Positions 53,021 through 62,264 of a stretch of 64,000 bases of DNA are shown in pieces. Source of the stretch: Shinella sp. XGS7 (GTDB lineage Bacteria; Pseudomonadota; Gammaproteobacteria; Burkholderiales; Burkholderiaceae_C); NCBI RefSeq assembly GCF_020535565.1, contig NZ_CP084758.1, positions 124,001 through 188,000 on the forward strand, written 5' to 3'. The notes below the pieces were generated by a model. It was given only the letters and a program-made list of their open reading frames with translations. It was not told the DNA's origin and ran no database searches. Position numbers and translations under genes: made by a program. Position 1 is the stretch's first letter. Every line of letters begins with the position of its first letter.

Positions 53021-53107
53021 GCGCCACGCGCCCGACTCCCGGCGCGAGCCCGCCGGCAGCCTGCAGCGACCGCCGTCCTCGGGCGCCCCGCTGCAGCCCG
53101 GGGGCGT

Positions 53108-54130
53108 CTACAGCTCCAGCACCACGCGGCCGTCGATGGCGCCGCGCTTCATGGCGCCGAAGATGGTGTTGATGTTGTCCAGCTTGTCGGTGCTGTAGTG
53201 CGAGCGCACCTTGCCCTCGCCGGCGAACTGCAAGGCCTCCATCAGGTCCAGCCGGGTGCCGACGATGGAGCCGCGCACTGTCTTGGCATTGAGCACCACG
53301 TCGAAGATGGGCAGCTCGAAGCTGCCGGGCGGCAGGCCCACCAGGGACATGGTGCCGCGCTTGTGCAGCATGCCCAGGCCCTGGGCAAAGGCGGCGCGCG
53401 AAACCGCGGTGACCAGTACACCATGCGCGCCGCGCAGATGCTTCTGCACCTCGGCCACCGGATCCTGGGCGGCGGCGTTCAGGCAGAGCTCGGCGCCCAG
53501 CTCGCGGGCCAGCTTGAGCTTGTCCTCGGCCACATCCACCGCGATCACATGAAAGCCCATGGCTTTGGCGTACTGCACCGCCATATGGCCCAGGCCGCCG
53601 ATGCCCGAGATGGCCACCCAGTCGCCGGGCTTGCAGTCCAGCACCTTGAGCCCCTTGTAGACCGTGACCCCGGCGCAGAGCACGGGGGCGGCCGGTGCGA
53701 AGTCCAGGTCCGCCGGCAGGTGGCCCACATAGCCGGGATCGGCCAGCACATACTCGGCATAGCCGCCGTTGACGGTGTAGCCCGTCATCTGCTGGTGGTC
53801 GCACAGGGTCTCCCAGCCGCCCATGCAATGCTCGCAATGGCCGCAGGCCGTGTGCAGCCAGGGCACGCCCACGCGGTCGCCCTCCTTGAGATGCTTCACA
53901 CCCGCGCCGACCCGGGCCACATAGCCCGTGCCTTCATGCCCGGGGATGAAGGGCAGGCTGGGCTTGACCGGCCAGTCGCCTTCGGCCGCATGCAGATCGG
54001 TGTGGCATACACCGCTGGCCATGACCTTGACCAGCACCTGGCCCGGCGGCACCTCGGGCACCGGCATCTCGTCGATCTCCAGGGGCTTGCCGAATGCCCG
54101 CACCACCGCCGCCTTCATCATCTCCGCCAT
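53108..54130 (-). CDS. adhP: Zinc-dependent alcohol dehydrogenase (AdhP type)
   Basis: 340 residues, medium-chain dehydrogenase. Catalytic Zn ligands: Cys in GVCHTD, His in PGHEGTG and Cys in VLCAGVTVYK. Structural Zn motif CGHCEHCMGGWETLC. Rossmann fold ISGIGGLGHMAVQYAKAMG. Oxidises short-chain alcohols with NAD. AAGGGAG about nine bases before ATG 54130. Separate unit from the subtilase upstream, with a 14-bp hairpin between. Confidence 0.92.
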   Translation of the reverse strand: MAEMMKAAVVRAFGKPLEIDEMPVPEVPPGQVLVKVMASGVCHTDLHAAEGDWPVKPSLPFIPGHEGTGYVARVGAGVKHLKEGDRVGVPWLHTACGHCEHCMGGWETLCDHQQMTGYTVNGGYAEYVLADPGYVGHLPADLDFAPAAPVLCAGVTVYKGLKVLDCKPGDWVAISGIGGLGHMAVQYAKAMGFHVIAVDVAEDKLKLARELGAELCLNAAAQDPVAEVQKHLRGAHGVLVTAVSRAAFAQGLGMLHKRGTMSLVGLPPGSFELPIFDVVLNAKTVRGSIVGTRLDLMEALQFAGEGKVRSHYSTDKLDNINTIFGAMKRGAIDGRVVLEL

Positions 54131-54221
54131 GACCCTGCTCCCTTGCGCTAGCGCGGGCCCTCGCCCGCCTGCCCGCACTGTGCGCAAGCCGGGCGGCGCG
54201 GGCGTTGACCTGCATCAAGCA

Positions 54222-54262
54222 GCAGGCCCCGTGGGCGCCGGACGGGCACCCACGGGGCCTGC
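54222..54262 (-). terminator. Fourteen-base-pair hairpin between the subtilase and adhP genes
   Basis: GCAGGCCCCGTGGG (54222-54235) is the exact complement of CCCACGGGGCCTGC (54249-54262), with a 13-base loop. It starts 26 bases beyond the subtilase stop. There is no U-tract, so it could be a Rho-type or mRNA-stabilising structure. Confidence 0.5.
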
Positions 54263-54287
54263 AAGAATCAAGGCGGATCCGCGAGAC

Positions 54288-56150
54288 TCAGGGCTTGAGG
54301 CCCAGGCGCTCGGCGCTGGCGCGGGGGTTGGCCAGGCGCACCCGGCCCCGCGCGTCCGCGCTCTCGAGAATGGCCTGCTTGACCTGGGCCACCGTGAGCT
54401 TGTCGTTCAGGGCAAAGAGCTTGGCCGCCTGGTTGGCAATCTGCGGGCTGGCCATGCTGGTGCCGCTGAGCTTGGCGCGCTCGCCGCCGGGGAAGAAGCT
54501 GTCCACCTCGAAGCCATTCGCATGCACCACCACGGTCTTGCCGAAGGTGGAGAAGCTGGTCTCGTCGCCCGCCTTGTCCACCGCGCCCACCGTGATCAGA
54601 TTGGGCAGGGACAGGCCGGCGGGGATGTACTCCTCGAAGTCCGCGCTATTGTCCTCATTGCCCGCACCGGCCACGAAGAGGATCTCGGGCGCCCCGGCCA
54701 TGGCCTCGCGCAGCGCATCGCGCTCGATGGCGAAGAGCTTGCGGGCCAGCTGCTTGCGCTCCTCGGGGCTGCCGCCCTGGTTGTGATAGCTCAGCGCGGC
54801 CTCAAGGGCGCTGGCGCCGTAACGCCAGCTCATGTTCACCACCCGCACCTTGGCCGTGCGGAAGGCCTGCACCATCTCGCGGTAGGCCTGGGCCGTGCGC
54901 TGCGAGCGGGCCTCGCTGGGCACAAAGGGCTCTAGCTTGTGGCTCCACAGCATGGTGCCGGCGAAGACGCGGGCAAAGGGATTGCCCTCGGTAGCGATGC
55001 CGGCCACATGGGTGCCATGAATGTAGAGCCCGGCCAGGCCCATGTCCTCCTGGAAGGCCTTGGCCTGATCGGCCTTGAGCCCGGCAATGGTCAGTTTGAG
55101 GCGGCGTGCGTCCTCGGTGTCCAGGGCGGCGCGCAGGTCCATGCTGCCCTTGACCTGGGCGCTGAGCTGCGGCCAGCGCGCCTGGGCCTCGCCCAGGGGG
55201 CGCAGCAGGCTCTGGGCCGGCCGGCCATCGTCTTCAAAGGCCAGGCCGGCGGGCTGGGTGGGCTTGAAGAGCTTGAGGTCCACGCCCGAATCCCAGATCG
55301 CAATATTGACCACGCTGGCACGCGCATCCGGTGCGATGGCGAACTGGCGCGGGGTCCAGACATCGGGCTTGGCCTGGCCCTGCGCGGCCTGGCGCTCATC
55401 GATCACGGTCTGCAGGGCGGCGATCAGGGCCGGGCGCAGCGGCGGCAGGAACTCCAGCTGGGCACGCGCGCCCAGCACCATGGCGCCCACGGCCTCGGGT
55501 ACGTCCATCTGCGCGTTGCGGGCCATCACGTCCAGCTGCTGCTCGAAGCTGCCACGCACCAGCTCGGGGTTGAAGAGCTCCAGCTGGCCCTTCAGGCCCT
55601 TGACCGTGTCGCCCGCCTCGGCCCAGTTCAGGGCGCGCAGGCGACGTGTGAGCTCGGCCTGCAGCCAGGCGGCGTCGCGACCTTCGCGTTTCATCTGGGC
55701 GATCAGCTCGGCGCTCAGGCCGGTGACGGCACGCGGGCCCGGCTTCTCCTGCTGGGCGCGCAGCTGCTGCACCAGGCCCGGCACAGCCGCCCAGTCGCTC
55801 TTGAGCTGGGCCACGGACAGCAGCATGCCGTAGTAGCTGCGCAGGGTGGCGGCGTCGCGGATCTCGTAGCGCTGCAGATCGGCCTGGGCCTGAGCTTCCA
55901 GGGGCTTGGCCAGGGCCAGCACCTCGGGCAGGGGCGCGGCCAGATAGGCGCTGGGCAGGCGCTCCAGCTTGATGGTGCGGCGCGGCAGCTGCTCGGCGGA
56001 GCTGATCACGGTGCGGGCGGTCGGCGTGGCGGCAGGCGCGGGCGCCTGGGCCGCCGCGAAGCCGCTGGCGCAGAGCAGGCCGGCCAGCAGCAGGCGCGCG
56101 CGCAAGGGGCTGGCGGGGGTGAACAGCGGTGTCGGGGTCGTGTGAGACAT
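54288..56150 (-). CDS. Secreted S8 (subtilisin-like) serine protease
   Basis: 620 residues. Signal peptide ends about residue 34 (LLLAGLLCASGFAAAQA). A ~240-residue N-terminal helical region of unknown function precedes the catalytic domain: Asp in IAIWDSGVD, His in HGTHVAGIATEG, oxyanion Asn in AGAGNEDN and Ser in SGTSMASPQIAN. The region between Asp and His is about 120 residues long, larger than in subtilisin. Likely exported protease; the N-terminal part may be a prodomain. Single gene. Confidence 0.9.
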   Translation of the reverse strand: MSHTTPTPLFTPASPLRARLLLAGLLCASGFAAAQAPAPAATPTARTVISSAEQLPRRTIKLERLPSAYLAAPLPEVLALAKPLEAQAQADLQRYEIRDAATLRSYYGMLLSVAQLKSDWAAVPGLVQQLRAQQEKPGPRAVTGLSAELIAQMKREGRDAAWLQAELTRRLRALNWAEAGDTVKGLKGQLELFNPELVRGSFEQQLDVMARNAQMDVPEAVGAMVLGARAQLEFLPPLRPALIAALQTVIDERQAAQGQAKPDVWTPRQFAIAPDARASVVNIAIWDSGVDLKLFKPTQPAGLAFEDDGRPAQSLLRPLGEAQARWPQLSAQVKGSMDLRAALDTEDARRLKLTIAGLKADQAKAFQEDMGLAGLYIHGTHVAGIATEGNPFARVFAGTMLWSHKLEPFVPSEARSQRTAQAYREMVQAFRTAKVRVVNMSWRYGASALEAALSYHNQGGSPEERKQLARKLFAIERDALREAMAGAPEILFVAGAGNEDNSADFEEYIPAGLSLPNLITVGAVDKAGDETSFSTFGKTVVVHANGFEVDSFFPGGERAKLSGTSMASPQIANQAAKLFALNDKLTVAQVKQAILESADARGRVRLANPRASAERLGLKP

Positions 56151-56284
56151 GCGGGCCCGCCCTCCTCGGCGGCATGAGTCGATGACAGCCGCCGATGCTA
56201 GGGGCCTGCGCCGCCGGCGCCCGCCGCTTTGCGACGAAGCGCACGATGGGCGGGACAGGCCGCGGCCCGGCCCCGCCTCGGCGC

Positions 56285-57193
56285 TCAGCCCGCCCGCTTG
56301 GCCAGGATGGCGCGACCCACGCGCGAGACCGGCGGACGCTCCAGCACGCCGGAGATGAAGGCGCCGGCGTCCACCAGGCGGTCCAGATCGATGCCGGTGC
56401 TGATGCCCAGACCGTTGAGCATGAAGACCACGTCCTCGGTCGCCACATTGCCGGTGGCACCCTTGGCATAGGGGCAGCCGCCCAGGCCGGCCACGCTGGC
56501 GTCAAAGGTGTGCACGCCCAGCTCCAGGCAGGCGTAGATATTGCTCAGGGCCTGGCCGTAGGTGTCGTGGAAATGGCCGCTCACCTCCACCAGGGGATAG
56601 TGCTTGAGCGCGCGCTCCATGGCGGCCTGCACCTTGCGCGGCGTGCCCACGCCTATGGTGTCGGCCACGCCCATATGGTCCACGCCGATGCTCTTCATCA
56701 GCTGCACCACGCGCTCCACCTCGTCGGCGCTGACCTCGCCCTGGTAGGGGCAGCCCAGGGCGCAGGACAGCGCACCGCGCACCTTGATGCCGGCCTCATG
56801 CGCCGCGGCCACCACGGGGGCGAAGCGCTCGATGCTCTCGGCAATGGAGCAGTTGATGTTCCTCTGCGAGAAGGCTTCGGAGGCCGCGGCAAACACCACG
56901 ATCTCATCCGGCCGGGTCGGCAGGGCCGCCTCGAAGCCTTTCATATTGGGCGTGAGCACCGAGTAGCGCACGCCGGGGCGGCGCGCGATGGCGGCCATCA
57001 CCTCGGCGTTGTCGGCCATCTGCGGCACCCACTTGGGGCTGACAAAGCTGGTGACCTCGATCTCCTTGAGACCGGCCTCCTGCAGCAGGGCCACCAGCTG
57101 CGCCTTGTGCGCGGTGGACACCGGCTGCTTCTCGTTCTGCAGGCCGTCGCGGGGGCCCACATCGACCAGGGTGACGTGACTGGGCAAGCTCAT
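56285..57193 (-). CDS. mvaB: Hydroxymethylglutaryl-CoA lyase
   Basis: 302 residues, TIM-barrel. HVTLVDVGPRDGLQNE at the start, SFVSPKWVPQMAD, CALGCPYQGEV, HFHDTYGQALSNIYACLE (His ligands) and the signature SVAGLGGCPYAKGATGN with the catalytic Cys. Cleaves HMG-CoA to acetoacetate and acetyl-CoA, the last step of leucine breakdown. Last gene of the operon; it begins one base after the MCC alpha stop. Confidence 0.95.
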   Translation of the reverse strand: MSLPSHVTLVDVGPRDGLQNEKQPVSTAHKAQLVALLQEAGLKEIEVTSFVSPKWVPQMADNAEVMAAIARRPGVRYSVLTPNMKGFEAALPTRPDEIVVFAAASEAFSQRNINCSIAESIERFAPVVAAAHEAGIKVRGALSCALGCPYQGEVSADEVERVVQLMKSIGVDHMGVADTIGVGTPRKVQAAMERALKHYPLVEVSGHFHDTYGQALSNIYACLELGVHTFDASVAGLGGCPYAKGATGNVATEDVVFMLNGLGISTGIDLDRLVDAGAFISGVLERPPVSRVGRAILAKRAG

Positions 57194-57194
57194 C

Positions 57195-59207
57195 TCATGC
57201 CTCCAGCTTCAAGAGTTCGGAACCTTCGGCCACCTGGTCGCCCACGGCATAGAGCAGCTCGGCCACCACGCCGTCGCGCGGGGCATGGATCTGGTGTTCC
57301 ATCTTCATCGCCTCCATCACGGCCAGGGCCTGGCCCTTGCTCACCTTGTCGCCCGGCTGGGCCAGGAAAGCCACCATCTTGCCCGGCATGGGCGCGGTCA
57401 GGCGCCCGGCCTCGGATGCCCCTTCGCCGGCATGGGCGATCACGTCGACCTCGGTCACCAGGGCCGAGCCCTGGGCCGTGAACACCGCCACCTTCTCGCC
57501 CAGGCCATAGACCGTGGCCATCACGCGGCGCTGGGCCAGGCCCTCGCCCAGCAGCAGCTCATGGCGCTCCAGACCGTGGCTGTTCACGGCAAAGGGCAAG
57601 ACCTGACCCGCCACGCTCAGGCTCATGCCGCCGCGGTGGTGACGGGAGAGCAGCACCGGATGGTGGGCGCCGGCAATGTCCAGCTCGAAGCGGCGGGTGG
57701 CAGCGCCAAAGAGGCGCCAGCCATCGCGCTGGCTCCAGGGATCGCCCGCGCGCTGGGCAGCCGCCTCGGCCGCCAGGGTGTGGGCCACCACGGCCGCAGC
57801 CGCCACGTCCAGGGCCAGGCCTGGCTGCTCGAAGAGCGCGGCGCGCTCGCGCTCGATCAGGGCCGTGTCCAGATCAGCCCCTGCGAAAGAGGCCGTGGCC
57901 GCGCAGCGGCGCAGAAAGGCCACATTGGTCTGCAGGCCCACGATATGCGTGTCGCGCAGGGCGGCATCCAGGCGGGCCAGGGCCTGCTCGCGGGTCTCGC
58001 CCCAGACGATGAGCTTGGCCACCATGGAGTCGTAGAAGGGACTGATGGCATCGCCCTCGCCCACGCCCGAGTCGATGCGCACATCGCCGCGCTCGAAGCT
58101 GACATGCGCCGGCCAACGCGCCACACTCAGCGTGCCGGTGGCGGGCAGGAAATCGCGCGCCGGGTTTTCGGCATAGAGCCGCGCCTCGAAGGCCCAGCCG
58201 TCGATGGAGAGCGCATCCTGCCCTTTCGGCAGGGGCTCGCCGGCGGCGACGCGAAGCTGCCATTCGACGAGATCGAGGCCGGTGATCGCTTCCGTCACCG
58301 GATGCTCCACTTGCAGGCGCGTATTCATCTCCATGAAATAGAAGCGGTCCTGCCGGAGGCCTTCGGACACGTCGGCGATGAACTCCACCGTGCCCGCGCC
58401 GCTATAGCCGATGGCCGCCGCCGCGCGCACCGCAGCCGCGCCCATCGCCTCGCGCATCTCCGCCGTCATGCCGGGGGCCGGCGCCTCCTCGATGACCTTC
58501 TGGTGGCGGCGCTGCAGCGAGCAGTCGCGCTCGAAGAGATGCACGACATTGCCGTGGCCGTCGCCGAAGACCTGAACCTCGATATGGCGGGGGCGCTGCA
58601 CATAGCGCTCGATCAGCACCGCGTCGTCACCGAAGCTGTTGATGGCCTCGCGCTGGCAGGAGGCCAGCGCGGCCTCGAACTCCTCGGCCGCGTAGACCGC
58701 GCGCATGCCCTTGCCGCCGCCACCGGCAGAGGCCTTGATCATCACGGGATAGCCGATGCGCTCGGCCTCGCGCTTGAGCAGGGCCGGGTCCTGGTCGGCG
58801 CCGTGATAGCCCGGCACCAGGGGCACGCCGGCCGCTTCCATCAGGCGCTTGGACTCGGCCTTCAGGCCCATGGCTTTGATGGCCGAGGGCGGCGGGCCGA
58901 TGAAGACCAGGCCCGCCTCGGCGCAGGCCTGGGCGAAGTCCTCGTTCTCCGACAGAAAGCCATAGCCCGGGTGCACGGCCTGGGCACCGGTGGCCTTCGC
59001 AGCCTCCAGGATGCGCTGCCACTGCAGATAAGAGTCCTTGGGCGCCGGGCCGCCGATCAGCACCGCCTCATCGCAGGCCTGCACATGCTTGGCCCGGGCA
59101 TCCGCCTCGGAATACACCGCCACGGTCTGAATGCCCATGCGCCGTGCGGTGCGGATGACCCGGCAGGCGATTTCGCCGCGATTGGCGATGAGGATCTTCT
59201 TGAACAT
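57195..59207 (-). CDS. Methylcrotonyl-CoA carboxylase biotin-containing (alpha) subunit, mosaic
   Basis: 670 residues: biotin carboxylase domain (MFKKILIANRGEIACRVIRTA, ATP loop ASAGGGGKGM, EMNTRLQVEHPVTE), then the BT-type middle domain, and a C-terminal biotinyl domain with AMKMEH (Lys about 635). Carboxylates 3-methylcrotonyl-CoA with the beta subunit, which is not in this window. GGAGA nine bases before ATG 59207. Odd: about residues 197-332 (58615-58210) use codons unlike the rest of the gene (GCG, CTC, GTC, GAA), suggesting a foreign tract. The upstream bio genes supply its cofactor. Confidence 0.92.
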   Translation of the reverse strand: MFKKILIANRGEIACRVIRTARRMGIQTVAVYSEADARAKHVQACDEAVLIGGPAPKDSYLQWQRILEAAKATGAQAVHPGYGFLSENEDFAQACAEAGLVFIGPPPSAIKAMGLKAESKRLMEAAGVPLVPGYHGADQDPALLKREAERIGYPVMIKASAGGGGKGMRAVYAAEEFEAALASCQREAINSFGDDAVLIERYVQRPRHIEVQVFGDGHGNVVHLFERDCSLQRRHQKVIEEAPAPGMTAEMREAMGAAAVRAAAAIGYSGAGTVEFIADVSEGLRQDRFYFMEMNTRLQVEHPVTEAITGLDLVEWQLRVAAGEPLPKGQDALSIDGWAFEARLYAENPARDFLPATGTLSVARWPAHVSFERGDVRIDSGVGEGDAISPFYDSMVAKLIVWGETREQALARLDAALRDTHIVGLQTNVAFLRRCAATASFAGADLDTALIERERAALFEQPGLALDVAAAAVVAHTLAAEAAAQRAGDPWSQRDGWRLFGAATRRFELDIAGAHHPVLLSRHHRGGMSLSVAGQVLPFAVNSHGLERHELLLGEGLAQRRVMATVYGLGEKVAVFTAQGSALVTEVDVIAHAGEGASEAGRLTAPMPGKMVAFLAQPGDKVSKGQALAVMEAMKMEHQIHAPRDGVVAELLYAVGDQVAEGSELLKLEA

Positions 59208-59233
59208 GGCAATGTCTCCGGTCTTTGAATCGT

Positions 59234-60274
59234 TCAGTGGCAGTGGCCGCCGCAGGCCTCGCCGGCCTCTGCGGCGCTCAGCTCGGCCTCGCTGGCGCAG
59301 TGCATGCCCAGGCGCTGGATCAGCTGGCGGTCCTTCTCGGCCTGGGGGTTGCTGGTGGTGAGCAGCTTGTCGCCGTAGAACATGCTGTTGGCGCCGGCCA
59401 GGAAGCACAGGGCCTGCAGGCTTTCCGGCATCTCCTCGCGGCCGGCCGAGAGCCGCACCATGGCGCGCGGCATGGTGATGCGGGCCACGGCAATGGTGCG
59501 CACGAACTCGAAGGGGTCCAGCGCGGCCGTGCCGGCCAGGGGCGTGCCTTCCACCTGCACCAGATTGTTGATGGGCACCGACTCCGGGTAGGGATTCAGA
59601 TTGGCCAGCTGCACCACCAGACCGGCGCGCTGGCGGCGCGTTTCGCCCATGCCCACGATGCCACCCGAGCAGACCTTGAGCCCCTGGGCGCGCACCCGCT
59701 CCAGGGTGTCCAGGCGGTCCTGGTAGGTGCGGGTGGTGATGATCTGGCCGTAGAACTCGGGCGCGGTGTCCAGGTTGTGGTTGTAGTAGTCCAGGCCCGC
59801 CTCCTTCAACTGCTCGGCCTGGCCCTCGGCCAGCATGCCGGCCGTCAGGCAGGTCTCCAGGCCCAGGGCCTTGACGTTCGAGATCATCTCGCCGATCTGC
59901 TCCAGATGGCGTTCCTTGGGCGCGCGCCAGGCCGCCCCCATGCAGAAACGCGTGGCGCCATTGGCCTTGGCGGCGCGGGCGGCCTCCATCACCTCTTCCA
60001 GCGGCAGCAGCTTCTCGGCCTTGAGGCCGGTGTCGAAATGGGCCGACTGCGGGCAGTACTTGCAGTCTTCCTCGCAGCCGCCGGTCTTGATGGACAGCAG
60101 GGTGGAGAGCTGCACCGCATTGGCGTCGAAATGCTCGCGGTGCACCTGCTGGGCGCGGAAGAGCAGATCGTTGAAGGGCAGCTCGAACAGGGCGGCCACC
60201 TCGTCCACCGTCCAGGGCTTGGCGTTGCGGCGGTCGGCGTCGGTGGTCGGCGTCAGGGTCTGGATCTGGTTCAT
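59234..60274 (-). CDS. bioB: Biotin synthase
   Basis: 346 residues, radical SAM enzyme. Cluster motif [13 protein letters not shown] (CxxxCxxC), then [33 protein letters not shown] and [16 protein letters not shown], all BioB-specific. Inserts sulfur into dethiobiotin. The ATG overlaps the bioD stop (ATGA). A His/Cys-rich tail (EACGGHCH) ends the protein. Confidence 0.97.
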   Translation of the reverse strand: MNQIQTLTPTTDADRRNAKPWTVDEVAALFELPFNDLLFRAQQVHREHFDANAVQLSTLLSIKTGGCEEDCKYCPQSAHFDTGLKAEKLLPLEEVMEAARAAKANGATRFCMGAAWRAPKERHLEQIGEMISNVKALGLETCLTAGMLAEGQAEQLKEAGLDYYNHNLDTAPEFYGQIITTRTYQDRLDTLERVRAQGLKVCSGGIVGMGETRRQRAGLVVQLANLNPYPESVPINNLVQVEGTPLAGTAALDPFEFVRTIAVARITMPRAMVRLSAGREEMPESLQALCFLAGANSMFYGDKLLTTSNPQAEKDRQLIQRLGMHCASEAELSAAEAGEACGGHCH

Positions 60275-61035
60275 GGCTGCAGAGCGGGAGAGGAATGGGG
60301 GAAAAGCGGGTTCAGATGCGCGGCCACGGCCGCGGGGCCGGGGTCGGCCAGACGGGGCACATGGCCCCAGCACGGCAGGCCGTGCAGGCCCTGCGCCAGG
60401 GCCTGAAGATTCTGGTCCACATGGGGCATGGCGGAGTCCACGGTATTGGCCACCCAGCCAGCCAGGTGCAGGCCGCGGGCGCGCACGGCCTCGGCCGTGA
60501 GCAGGGCGTGGTTGATGCAGCCCAGGCGCAGGCCCACGACCAGGATCACGGGCAGGCCCAGGTCCACGGCCAGGTCGGCCGTGTCCCAGCCGGGGATCAG
60601 GGGTACGCGGAAACCGCCCACCCCCTCGACAAAGGCGATATCGGCGCGCGCGGCCACGGCGCGCACCGCCGCCAGCAGGGGCTCACGCTCGATGCGCACG
60701 CCTTCCAGCGCGGCCGCGATATGCGGGGCACAGGGGGTGCGCAGCTGCAGCGGGCCGACCTCGGCATCGCTCAGGCCCATATTCGTGGCCGCGCGCAGGC
60801 GCTGCACATCCTCGTTGACCCACTGGCCGTCAATCAGCTCCTGGCCCGCCGCCAGCGGCTTGATGGCGGCGGCGCGCAGGCCGCGCGAGGCGGCCAGCCA
60901 GCTCAGGCCGGCCGTGATGGCGGTCTTGCCGATCTCGGTGTCGGTGCCGGTGATGAAGTAGCCGCGCGAGCCACCCGCCGGGCCGCTCCCAAGGGCGGCT
61001 GGGCCCCCTTGGGGGCTGTGGGGGTCAAGCATCAT
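60271..61035 (-). CDS. bioD: Dethiobiotin synthetase
   Basis: 254 residues. P-loop [33 protein letters not shown] and [13 protein letters not shown]. Makes the ureido ring of dethiobiotin from DAPA, CO2 and ATP. The first ~25 residues ([16 protein letters not shown]) are translated from a copy of a short GC-rich repeat (61002-61016 core), so the true start of folding is about residue 25. Overlaps both bioF (ATGA) and bioB. Confidence 0.95.
   Translation of the reverse strand: MMLDPHSPQGGPAALGSGPAGGSRGYFITGTDTEIGKTAITAGLSWLAASRGLRAAAIKPLAAGQELIDGQWVNEDVQRLRAATNMGLSDAEVGPLQLRTPCAPHIAAALEGVRIEREPLLAAVRAVAARADIAFVEGVGGFRVPLIPGWDTADLAVDLGLPVILVVGLRLGCINHALLTAEAVRARGLHLAGWVANTVDSAMPHVDQNLQALAQGLHGLPCWGHVPRLADPGPAAVAAHLNPLFPHSSPALQP
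60981..61020. repeat. Short GC-palindromic repeat, copy 1 (inside bioD 5' end)
   Basis: Core 61002-61016 is a near palindrome of C5 and G5. On the coding strand it reads GCCCCCAAGGGGGCCCAGCC, matching the bioA copy (62775-62790 core) with small changes. Such elements occur dispersed in Burkholderiales genomes; here it contributes N-terminal codons. Confidence 0.5.
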
Positions 61036-62264
61036 GGCGAGGCCTCCAGGGCGGACAGCAGCCGCTCGACATCGGCATCGGCATGTGTCGCGCAGAGCGT
61101 GATGCGCAGCCGCGCCTCGCCCGCCGGCACCGTGGGCGGGCGTATGCCGGGCACGCGCAGGCCGCGGCGCTCCAGGGCGGCGGCCAGGCGCATGACCTCG
61201 GCATTGCCGCCGATGATCAGGGGCTGGATGGGCGTTTCGGAATCCGCCAGGCGCCAGGCCGGGCGGCGCGGCAGCAGGCGCTGGTTCACGCCCTCGCGCA
61301 GCCGCGCCTGCAGCTGCAGCAGGCGGGCGCGGCGCTGCTGGCCGGTCTCGCTCTCGATCAGGTCCAGGCTGGTGAGCAGGGCGTGGGCCACGGCCGGCAG
61401 GGCCGCGGTGGTGAAGATATAGCTGCGCGCGCTCTGCAGCAGCAGCTCGATGGCCAGGTGATGCCCTGCCACAAAGGCGCCGGCCAGACCGGCCGCCTTG
61501 CCCAGGGTGCCCACCAGCAGCAGGCGCTCGCTGCGCAGATCGAAATGCTCCAGGCAGCCGCGGCCCTGGCGGCCCAGCACGCCGAAGCCATGGGCATCGT
61601 CCAGCACCAGCCAGGCCTCGAACTCCTCGGCCAGGCGCAGCAGCTCGGGCGCCGGGGCGATGTCGCCATCCATGCTGAAGACGGCGTCGCTCACGATGAT
61701 CTTCACCGCCGCCGTGCTGGCCTGCAGCTGGGCACGCAGCGCGCCCATATCGGCATGGGCATAGCGGCTGAGCCTGGCGCCGCGCGCCAGGCGGCAGGCG
61801 TCGATCAGGGAGGCGTGGTTCAGGGCCTCGGAGAAGATCTCGGCCTCGCCGGGCTGCTCAGCCAGGCCCGCCAGGGCCGTGACCACGGCCAGATTGGCCA
61901 TATAGCCGGTGCTGAAGCTCAGGGCCCGTGCCTGCGGGATGTGCGGCAGGTACCAGGCAGCCAGGGCCTGCTCCAGGCGCTCATGCGCCACCGAGTGGCC
62001 GCTGATCAGGTGCGAGGCGCCCGAGCCGCCGCCATAGACCTCGGCCCCTTCCGCCAGGGCCTGGGCGATGCGCGGGTGGGCGGCCAGGCCCAGATAGTCG
62101 TTGGCGCAGAAGAGCAGCAGCTCGCGCGCCAGGCCATCGGGGCCGCGCACGCGCTGGCGCGGCGCGGTGGGGCTTTCGGCGGCACGCAGAAAGCGGGTCA
62201 GGTCTTGCGCCGCGATACGGTCCAGCTTGCGGTGCAGCGCGTCGAAGAGGCGGGGCTCAGCCAT
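61032..62264 (-). CDS. bioF: 8-amino-7-oxononanoate synthase
   Basis: 410 residues, PLP alpha-oxoamine synthase. FCANDYLGLAAHP, GGGSGASHLISGHSVAHERLE, DDAHGFGVLG and the PLP lysine in VGTLGKAAGLAGAF. Condenses pimeloyl-ACP/CoA with alanine. Overlaps bioA upstream by eight bases and bioD downstream by four. Confidence 0.96.
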   Translation of the reverse strand: MAEPRLFDALHRKLDRIAAQDLTRFLRAAESPTAPRQRVRGPDGLARELLLFCANDYLGLAAHPRIAQALAEGAEVYGGGSGASHLISGHSVAHERLEQALAAWYLPHIPQARALSFSTGYMANLAVVTALAGLAEQPGEAEIFSEALNHASLIDACRLARGARLSRYAHADMGALRAQLQASTAAVKIIVSDAVFSMDGDIAPAPELLRLAEEFEAWLVLDDAHGFGVLGRQGRGCLEHFDLRSERLLLVGTLGKAAGLAGAFVAGHHLAIELLLQSARSYIFTTAALPAVAHALLTSLDLIESETGQQRRARLLQLQARLREGVNQRLLPRRPAWRLADSETPIQPLIIGGNAEVMRLAAALERRGLRVPGIRPPTVPAGEARLRITLCATHADADVERLLSALEASP

